DNA from: a virus
Length of the DNA: 29,544 bases
IMG/VR virus record: IMGVR_UViG_3300044568_005038
Coordinates: 1-29,544 of that record
Reading direction: 5' to 3' (one strand)
This document shows positions 21,075-28,700 of the stretch, one piece after another. The position numbers and the translations under genes are program-made. The notes under the pieces were generated by a model. That model ran no database searches, was not told the origin of the DNA, and was given only the letters and a program-made list of their open reading frames with translations. Numbering within the stretch: the first letter of the stretch is position 1; every line of letters begins with the position of its first letter.

Positions 21075-21665
21075 ATGAACGTCGCCCAGATCATCGACCA
21101 CGCCTGCCGGCTTGCCGGCATGGAGGACGCGCCCACCCGCGCGATCGCCGGCGAGTTCCTGCGCAACCGCTGGTCCACGATTTGGAACTCCTACCTTTGG
21201 AAGACCGCCCTGCAGGCCCAGGTGTTCGGCCCCGACGCCTCCCGCGAACGGCTGACCTTGTCCTCGCCCGCGGAGTTCATCTGCGAGGTTAGGGCAGGGG
21301 AGGTCCCATACTTCCCGCAGGCTGACGCCGACCCCTCGGGGCTGTGGTTCAAGCTCGAAGGGCAGGACGTCGTGCTCGCCCCTCCGATGCCCGCAGGCCT
21401 TTCTTGCATTGTACGATGGAAGCCGGCCGCACCGGTCTTGGCCGATGCCTCGACGATTCCATTACCCGGAGGAGCGGAGTGCCTCTTGGCCTTCGTGACG
21501 GCCGACCTCTACGAGTACATGCGACAGGTGGCCAAGTCCCAGGCGAAGCTCCAGGAGGCCGCGGCCCTGCTGGAGCGCATGCGCTCGATCGAGGTGGCGC
21601 AGCGAACCCGCTCCGTGATGTTGTTGCCACACGAATCCGTCAGATGGGAGGAGCCCTATGCCTGA
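21075..21665 (+). CDS. Putative head-tail neck protein
   Basis: A 196-residue protein. The N-terminal half is helical (NVAQIIDHACRLAG, then RAIAGEFLRNRWSTIWNSYLWKTAL). A beta-rich middle (SPAEFICEVRAGEVPYFPQ and LWFKLEGQDVVLAPPMPAG) leads to a long C-terminal helix (LYEYMRQVAKSQAKLQEAAALLERM). This architecture fits podovirus head-completion or gp4-like neck proteins placed between capsid and tail genes. The sequence match is weak. It overlaps the next gene by 8 bases. Confidence 0.45.
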   Translation: MNVAQIIDHACRLAGMEDAPTRAIAGEFLRNRWSTIWNSYLWKTALQAQVFGPDASRERLTLSSPAEFICEVRAGEVPYFPQADADPSGLWFKLEGQDVVLAPPMPAGLSCIVRWKPAAPVLADASTIPLPGGAECLLAFVTADLYEYMRQVAKSQAKLQEAAALLERMRSIEVAQRTRSVMLLPHESVRWEEPYA

Positions 21666-23205
21666 CTTCTTCATCGATTCGCTCGACGACCCTTTGCTGG
21701 ACGTCGGGGCCCGTGCCTTCACCGCCGTGAACTCGGCCGTGAACCCCACGGTCATCGACCCGGGCACGCTGCGCAGCTCCCGCAACCTCTACATGGAAGG
21801 CGACGGCGTTTGCCGCCGCCGGCCTTGCCTCGTGAAGGTCATCGGTCCCGGCGCTCCCGCCGTGGTCTCTTCGATCTGGTACGACACGCCTGACATGGAG
21901 GCCATGGTGCTTTGCCGCGACGGTCAGCTGTCGGCCTATCCAGGCGACATCGAGGGTTTCGTTGAAACCGCCATCGGCATTTCCGGCCTCGGCGAAGGCC
22001 GCGTGCCGCTTGCCCAGTTGGTCGACCTCTTGGTCGTCGCCCGGCCTGAGGGTGGTTTGTCGTGGGCCCGCTACGCAGGAGGAGCCTGGGGCACTGGCTC
22101 CGTCTCGGTCGACGCCGAGGGCACGGCCCTTCCGCGTTTCTCTTTCCTTTGCCCTCACGCGTTCCGGATGTTCGCGGCCCAAGAGGGCTCCGACATCCTC
22201 TGGACCTCCGACGTCCTTTCGGCCGACGTGCCCGCCGCTTGGAGCCAGTTGCGCACCTTGCGCATCGGCACCGGCGAAGGTGACCCCATCACCGCCATCC
22301 TTCCGTTCCAGGAGCAGGGGCTGCTCGTCCTGAAGGAGCATTCCGTCTGGCTGCTCGACGTGACCGGCGCTGATCCCTCCGTGTGGGCCATCCGCCGCCT
22401 GACGGGCCTTGCCGGTTGCATCGCCGGTCGAACGGCCGTCCAGCTTGGGCAGGACGTGCTCTTTCTTTCCCGGTTGGGGGTGCTCAGTCTTTCGGCGTTG
22501 TCGCGCAGCGACTCGGTCAGCACCGCGAGCTCCGTCTCGGCCCCGATCCGCGCCGACTTCGACCGCATTAACTGGTCCATCGCCTCCGACTCCTTCGCCG
22601 GCGTCTGGCGCCAGCATTACCTGCTCGCCGCGCATCGCGACACGGAGACCTCGCCCGCGCATCTGCTCGCTTTCAACACCGAGACCAAGACCTGGTCGGG
22701 CCTTTGGCCCATCGCCACTCCCTTGTCGGCCTCCTGCATCACCCGCATGGGCGGCCGCCAGGAGACCATGGTCATGACGGCCGACGGCGCCGTTTGGCGC
22801 CTGGACCCCAAGGCCTCCACCGAGCCTCTCGGGGATGGCTGGCTTGAGGCCGTCGGCGAAACCAAGTGCTTCGACTGGGACGCGGGCCACGTCGGCAAGC
22901 GCGCCATGCGCCTCGAGGTTACCATGGAATGCCGCTCGGCCGTGGACATCTCCGTGCAGGTCCGCCCCGACCAGGAGCTGCCCGTGGAGGTTTCTGGCGT
23001 CATGTCTTACGCTTCCTCCTGCGTGTTACCGGTCACGCTGCCCATCCAGCTCGACCGCAACCGCATGGTCCGCAAGGCCTGGAACCTGCGTCCGCTGCTT
23101 CCCCGTCCCGTCAGGGACCTTTCGGTCGTGGTGCGTGCCCGTTGCCGCGGAAGCTTCGCCTTGGGAGGGGTCACGCTCAGCGCGTGCGCCGAGGGAGTCC
23201 GATGA
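21658..23205 (+). CDS. Large beta-rich tail/hub protein, P22 gp10-like candidate
   Basis: A 515-residue protein made almost wholly of short beta strands with repeated turns, such as VVSSIWYDTPDMEAMVLCRDG, LVDLLVVARPEGGLSWARYAGG, GLLVLKEHSVWLLD, and DVLFLSRLGVLSLSAL. These are spaced like blades of a propeller, as in P22 gp10-type tail-hub or stabilisation proteins of podoviruses. The N-terminus (AVNSAVNPTVIDPGTLRSSRNLYMEGDGVCRRRPC) has the arginine/NLY pattern common in such proteins. The genes on both sides fit a podovirus neck-to-tail order. The start overlaps the preceding gene by 8 bases. Confidence 0.5.
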   Translation: MPDFFIDSLDDPLLDVGARAFTAVNSAVNPTVIDPGTLRSSRNLYMEGDGVCRRRPCLVKVIGPGAPAVVSSIWYDTPDMEAMVLCRDGQLSAYPGDIEGFVETAIGISGLGEGRVPLAQLVDLLVVARPEGGLSWARYAGGAWGTGSVSVDAEGTALPRFSFLCPHAFRMFAAQEGSDILWTSDVLSADVPAAWSQLRTLRIGTGEGDPITAILPFQEQGLLVLKEHSVWLLDVTGADPSVWAIRRLTGLAGCIAGRTAVQLGQDVLFLSRLGVLSLSALSRSDSVSTASSVSAPIRADFDRINWSIASDSFAGVWRQHYLLAAHRDTETSPAHLLAFNTETKTWSGLWPIATPLSASCITRMGGRQETMVMTADGAVWRLDPKASTEPLGDGWLEAVGETKCFDWDAGHVGKRAMRLEVTMECRSAVDISVQVRPDQELPVEVSGVMSYASSCVLPVTLPIQLDRNRMVRKAWNLRPLLPRPVRDLSVVVRARCRGSFALGGVTLSACAEGVR

Positions 23206-23624
23206 TCGCCATGGCCTCGCCCAAGCTCGCCGAATACCGCGCGGTGCTCCTCGAGCACCTGCCGCACCTGCGCAACCTCTCCACGGAGGACCTGGACCTG
23301 CACATCCGCTGGCACATCAGCCTCGGGTGCTTCTCCTCTGTCCGTCACGACGGCAAGATTGTTGCCGTCGGGCTCTACCGCCGCGTCCGTTCCGTCGAGG
23401 AGGCCGAGCGCGATCGCTGGGCCCACCGCCGCGACGGCAAGGTCGTCTGGATCGACCAGCTCGCCGCCCCTGGCTGTGTCCTCGGGCACATGCTTTGGCA
23501 CTTCCTCTCGAGGGAAGCCCTCGAAGAGCCCTTCACCCATTTCGCCGGCCACCGGATGACCCGCAACCAGCGGGTCAGCTGCCTCCCGGCCTCCACCGTC
23601 GAAAGAATCCTCCTACCTCGCTAA
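23202..23624 (+). CDS. Possible GNAT-fold virion-associated protein
   Basis: A 140-residue protein. The region EYRAVLLEHLPHLRNLSTEDLDLHIRWHISLGCFSSVRHDGKIVAVGLYRRV has the helix-helix-strand-strand feel of acetyltransferase-like folds seen in some podovirus internal virion proteins. VVWIDQLAAPGC followed by LGHMLWHFLSREAL would be the central strand and cofactor-side helix, though the usual QxxGxG/A acetyl-CoA loop is not clear. It could be a structural relative without activity. The ATGA overlap with the previous gene fixes the start. It lies before the predicted ejection proteins. Confidence 0.4.
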   Translation: MIAMASPKLAEYRAVLLEHLPHLRNLSTEDLDLHIRWHISLGCFSSVRHDGKIVAVGLYRRVRSVEEAERDRWAHRRDGKVVWIDQLAAPGCVLGHMLWHFLSREALEEPFTHFAGHRMTRNQRVSCLPASTVERILLPR

Positions 23625-23629
23625 AACCC

Positions 23630-24733
23630 ATGGGAAGCAGTTCCGATCCACCTCCTCCGCCCGACATCAAGGCAGAGAGCCAGAAATCCGTCGAAGCCGA
23701 CCTCGGCACGCTGGCCTTGCGCCGTGCCGCCGAGCTCGGTGCATCTAAAGGCCTAGGCTTCTACGCCGGCGGTAAATATTACAAAGATAAGGCGGGGCTC
23801 GACGCCGACCTGGCTTCCTCGAAGCAAGCGCTGGCCGAGGCTCGCGCCGCAGCCGGCGAACGCACCGGGCCGGGTGGCCGAATCTTGGTGCAGAATAAGG
23901 ACATGCAGGCGAAGGCCTCGCAACTTGAGGCCAAGATCAAGGAGCTCGAGAACCCGCAGGACTTCAGCGGCTTGGCTGACTCGGAGTTCGCCAAGAACGC
24001 CCTAGGTATCCTGCTCGACAGCAATGACTCGGTATCGCGTCGGCAGCTCGCCTTGCGCAAGGAGCTAGGCGTCGAGAACGTCAAACAGACGGTAGAAGAG
24101 CTCAAGGCGGCCGATCCGGAATCCTGGGCGCTCCGCCAGAGGCTCCTCGGTGAGGTGGGCGACGAGCGCGTCAGTCCCGAGCTCCAGAAGCTCCTCGATG
24201 ACGCGAAGTCCGAGTATGCGCTCGGCTCCAGGCTCGATGACTCCACCGCCCGCGAGGTCGAGCAGGCCGTACGCTCCGCCCAGGCCTCTCGAGGCAACGT
24301 GCTCGGCAACGCAGCCGCCACGCAGGAGGCAATGGCCCGCGGCGAGATGGGCAACCAGCGCAAGCAGCAGCGCGCCCAAAACCTGGCCGCGCTCGACAAC
24401 GCGGTCTCCGGCCGCAAGCAGCAACGGCTTTCGGATATTTCGGCCGTCCTGAACAACGCCGTGGTCGGCCAGTTCGGGGCCTTGAGTGGCGCACAGAACG
24501 GAGCCGTCGGCTTCAATGCCGTCCAAGGTAAGGGCGGCACCAATATCGCCGGTAACGCCGTCCAGATGGGCCTCGGCTTTGCCCAGAATAACTACTCGGG
24601 CCAGATCGAGACCTGGAAGGCCGACCAAGGGAATCCCTGGACCAACATCCTCTCCGGCGCCGCGGGCATGGCCCTCGGCAGCTTCACCGGAGGCATCGGC
24701 ACCGGACTCGCCGCCAAAGCCCTCGGCAAATAA
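23630..24733 (+). CDS. Putative internal virion/ejection protein
   Basis: A 367-residue protein with a Pro-rich N-terminus (DPPPPPDIK) and long helices (LADLASSKQALAEARAAAGE and MQAKASQLEAKIKELEN). A Gln/Asn/Ala-rich middle follows, then a Gly/Ala-rich hydrophobic C-terminus (GNPWTNILSGAAGMALGSFTGGIGTGLAAKALG). Hydrophobic glycine-rich ends of this type are typical of podovirus proteins ejected into the envelope to build the DNA channel. The ATG at 23630 has an ACCC leader with no Shine-Dalgarno. A longer overlapping frame (from 22835) is spurious. Confidence 0.55.
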   Translation: MGSSSDPPPPPDIKAESQKSVEADLGTLALRRAAELGASKGLGFYAGGKYYKDKAGLDADLASSKQALAEARAAAGERTGPGGRILVQNKDMQAKASQLEAKIKELENPQDFSGLADSEFAKNALGILLDSNDSVSRRQLALRKELGVENVKQTVEELKAADPESWALRQRLLGEVGDERVSPELQKLLDDAKSEYALGSRLDDSTAREVEQAVRSAQASRGNVLGNAAATQEAMARGEMGNQRKQQRAQNLAALDNAVSGRKQQRLSDISAVLNNAVVGQFGALSGAQNGAVGFNAVQGKGGTNIAGNAVQMGLGFAQNNYSGQIETWKADQGNPWTNILSGAAGMALGSFTGGIGTGLAAKALGK

Positions 24734-24739
24734 TCTACC

Positions 24740-25717
24740 ATGCAACGCTGGGACCAATACTTCCTTGAGGGCCTTGGACGCGGAGTCCAGATGGCCGAAC
24801 GCTCCGCCGACCGCGAGCGCGAGGATACCTACCGCAACAAAGTCCTCGAGGACAACAAGACGACGCGGGAGGAGGACCGTAAGACTCGAACCGCCGAACG
24901 TGATGCCGACCGTGCCGAGGCCGAGAAGCGCCTCGAAGCGGAGAAGGCGCTACGCGAGCGCGAGCTCGCCCTGCGGGTTCGCCAGCTCGACGAGGCGAAG
25001 GCCCGTGCCGAGAAGGACGATGCCCGGGCCACGGAGCTCGAAAGGACCCGCACCCGCATGAGCACCTTCGACCGCCATTTCAAGGCGGGCACGGAGATGA
25101 GCCCCGAGGACGTGGCCGCCGAAATCGAGGACCTGCAGAGTCGGGACGACCTAGAGGACGATGACCAGGTTCGTTTGGACGCCCTCCGTCGTGCCTACAG
25201 CGTGCAGCGTTCCGTGATGCGCAACATCCGGGGTAAGCGCGTCTCCATCGACCCCAACGATCCGCTGACCCGCACGGAGGAACCGACCTTGAGCCAAGGT
25301 GTGGACCTTCCTGAGGTCGGAGCAGTGTCGAGAGAGGGAGTCTCCAATGCGATGAAAGAGGGCATGGGTCGTCTCCGTCGTCCAGGAGCGCCTCCGGCTG
25401 CTACGCCACCTGCGGCCACTGGTTCGCGTGGTGTACTCGATATTCTCCCGGGCGTCGACCCCGACGGCGTTTCCAGCCGTCTTAACTCTCTCATCCAGGA
25501 GAAGCAAAACGAGCTCGACGAACATAACCGCGAAATCGCCGCGGGCGATGAGCGCCACGGCTTCTTGAACATGTGGTCCCGTCGCGTCTCGGCTTCCGAG
25601 GCCGACGCCAAGATCCGCAAAGCCAAGGAGGACAAGGCCGCTTTGGACGCCATCCGCGCTGACCCGAGTAATGCCCGCGCCCGTGAGGTGCTTGAGCGCC
25701 TGAATCGCGACTACTAA
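24740..25717 (+). CDS. Long coiled-coil hypothetical protein
   Basis: A 325-residue protein. Residues ~20-105 are a highly charged Arg/Glu-rich coiled coil (EDRKTRTAERDADRAEAEKR, then LRERELALRVRQLDEAKARAE). An acidic helical segment (MSPEDVAAEIEDLQSRDDLEDDD) and a Pro/Ala-rich linker follow, then a second helical region. No domain is recognised. It lies between the ejection-like protein and the polyvalent protein and may be a second internal virion protein or an assembly factor. Confidence 0.6.
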   Translation: MQRWDQYFLEGLGRGVQMAERSADREREDTYRNKVLEDNKTTREEDRKTRTAERDADRAEAEKRLEAEKALRERELALRVRQLDEAKARAEKDDARATELERTRTRMSTFDRHFKAGTEMSPEDVAAEIEDLQSRDDLEDDDQVRLDALRRAYSVQRSVMRNIRGKRVSIDPNDPLTRTEEPTLSQGVDLPEVGAVSREGVSNAMKEGMGRLRRPGAPPAATPPAATGSRGVLDILPGVDPDGVSSRLNSLIQEKQNELDEHNREIAAGDERHGFLNMWSRRVSASEADAKIRKAKEDKAALDAIRADPSNARAREVLERLNRDY

Positions 25718-25748
25718 TTTTTCATCAACCCCCAATCCAACCAACAAG

Positions 25749-28700
25749 ATGGCTTTTGACCTAGACGCCTACGCCGAGGGACGCCCACAGCCCCGACGCC
25801 GCAATACCTACCTCGACCAGTGGGACGAGGCCCGCGCCAACACCGAAGACCCGGGTACGCTTGGCGGCGTGTGGAACAACGTGAAGAAGGGCTACTACGG
25901 CGCCATGCGTGCGTCGTCCCTTCAGGACGCCAAGGACGAGCAGGAGCGCCCCTTCCGTCCGATCGCCGCCGACGAGGCCGTCGACGCCGCCGAGGCCGAA
26001 GCCCAGCGTCGCTATGAGCAGTCCGGCTCCGCGGCCGACGAGGCCCAGCTGCAACGGCTCTCCCGTCGTTCTTATTCCGCGAACAACCCTGCTTTCGAGC
26101 AGAAGGCCCGCGAGACCTCGACGACCAACAAGAAGGCCTTCGTCGCCCGCAAGGCCGGCGAGGTGGAAGGGTATACGCGCAAGATCCAATCTCTCCCCAA
26201 CGCCGAGGCCTATCAGCGTTGGGAACGCGCCAGCGGCGGTGATGCCTGGGGTGCTTTCCTTTCTGATCCGTTCGAGGTGACTTCCAATATCGTCGCCGGT
26301 AGCGCTTCGCAGATGGCTACCCAGATGGCCGTCGGTGCCGCCGCAGGCTTCGTCGGTGGCTCGGTCGCCGGTGCGCCTGGTGCAACCGTTGGTTCCGCCT
26401 TAGGCGCGGGCCTTTCCAGCTTCTCCGGCGAGTATGCCAGTTCGTTCCTCGATTCGATGGAAGAGGCGGGTATCGACATGTCGGACCGCGACTCAATCAT
26501 CAAAGGCCTATCGGATTCCAACGCCGTCGCCCGTGCCAAGAGTTTCGCCATGAAGCGGGCGGTCCCGGTGGGAGTCTTCGATATGATCAGCCTTGGCATC
26601 GCCGGCAAGTTGATCGGTAAGCCCGGTATCGCTGCGGTGGAGAAGGGTATCATGGGCTTGACTAAGCGCGCCGCCTCCAAGGCTGGCGAGATGGCTACCG
26701 AGGCTACCATTCAGGGTGGCCTAGGTGCCGCCGGTGAAGCCACGGCGCAACTCGTCTCCAAGGGGAAGGTCGACGACTGGAAGTCCGTCGCTGGTGAGTT
26801 CATCGGTGAGTTCGGCGGTGCCCCCGGCGAGGTGGCTGTCGGTGCTGTCACCAAGGCGTATGGCGCCACCAAGGCCGCCATGAGCCCGCAAGTGAGTATT
26901 TCCGCCAACCTCGCCGCCGCCGCCGAAGAGGCCGCCACGGCCCGCTCGGCTCCCATTGACGAAACCCCCAAACTCGCCGCAGCCCGTCGCCGCCTCGAGG
27001 CTGAGGCCCGCCTTCGGGCCGACGCCGGCGAAGAAGACGTGGATGTCGGTGGTGCTGCCCCAGCGTATTCCCGTAAGCGCAAGCCGAAGAAAGCTCCGCC
27101 TGCTCCCGATCCGACGGTGAGCCCTTCTGGCGAGGCTCCGTTCGATGACCTCAAGACCTTCAATATCGACGGCAGGCTTTCGACCTTCGTCGAGCATCGC
27201 CAAGTCGCCGAGGTCGCAAGTGGCGTCGAATTCGTCCGCACCGCGGACGAGGCCGCGCACGTCGTGGCCGGCCTTCGCAAGTATCCCCAGGAGAACATTG
27301 TCCTTCTCATCACCGACGAGAACGGTCGCCCGATCCAGATCGCCCGCCACCAAGTCGGCGGTCCGACCTCTGCAGGTTTCAATCCGGGCCTGCTCATCGG
27401 CACCGCGGCTAGTACGCCCGGCGCCTCCGAGGTCTGGTTCGTTCATAACCATCCGTCGGGCAAGGCATCCTTATCGCCGGCGGACATCTCGGCATCAGGT
27501 GCGGTTCAGCGGCTTACCGAGGCCGCAGGGCTCAAGTACCGCGGAGCCATGGCTGTCGCGTTCAACAAGTATGCGATGATGGACGAGGGCGGAAGCATCC
27601 TCTCGAACCAGAGCATCCCCGCGATGGCCCGAAAGTTCGTGGTCCCGATGACCGAGCGCATGTATCGAAACGTCGGCTACCTCGGCCAGTCCGCCTTTAG
27701 CGACCCGTTGGTGGTTTCCCAGGAGATGCCCGGTCTGCTCGGTGGTCGCCCTGGTATCGTGTTCGCCAATAACGCAAACATGCCCGTGGCCGCGCTCCCT
27801 CTGACCGAGGAGGTGATGAAGCAGATGATCCAGCCCGGCGGCGCGAACCAGTACTTTGCCGCCCTTGAGCGCAGTAACGCCGTCAACGCCTTCCTGTATA
27901 CGGCAGATATCGACCCGGCCGAGCGCGTGAAGGTGATCGAGAATATCTCGCGCCTGGCTAATGCCTCCAAGGTTACGCTCCTGGACGCTATTGACGCGGC
28001 CGGCGTAACGCATTCCCGCCATATCATCGGTTACGACTCGCAGTTCCGTTCACGAGGTGAGGAGGGCGGGGCTTCGCCAGCTACCGGCCCGGAGGCCCAG
28101 GAACTCGTCCAGGCAATCCGCGAATCCTTTGGTAAGGCTACCGACAAGCTGCTCGAGCTCGGACGCATTCGTGTCGTCTCCAGCGTCGATCAGCTCACCG
28201 GTCTGCATCCGGACGACACCCGCGGCGTCGCGCTCTCCGACGGCACCGTCGAAATCGCCGCCCAGAACGTCGGCAAGGAGGAGGCCCGTGGCATGGTCCT
28301 CCACGAAGTCGGCGTCCACGTCGGGCTCGAGTCTATGGTCGGCCCTGAGCTCTTCCAGCACGCGCTCTCCGAGGTCGACCGCCTTATCGCCGAGGGTAAC
28401 GAGCATGCCGTCTCCGCTCGCGACTCCGTCCCGTCAGATACTCCGGATGCGATGCGCCGCGAGGAGCAGCTCGGCTACCTGATGGAGAACGCGCCCGAGC
28501 TGGGCTTCATCCGCAAGATCATCGCGGCCATCCGCGCCTGGGTCTACCGCTCCATTCCGGGCGGCCGCATGATGAGCCTTTCGGTCGGGGACCTGCAGGC
28601 CCTCGCGACCGCTGCCGTCCGTCAGGAGGCCAACCGCATGTCGAGCGACGAGACTGCGCAGGCGGCCCCGCGTCCGAGCCGTAAGGGCTTCCGTGTCGTG

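Noticed and set aside
21640-22890. 416-residue antisense frame opposite the hub-like gene
   Set aside because: Gly/Ala/Arg-rich shadow with no domain or ribosome-binding site.
11000-25748. Tape-measure, tail-tube or sheath genes
   Set aside because: No long coiled-coil tape-measure gene of the usual size or tube/sheath gene is visible. The gene order fits a short-tailed phage.
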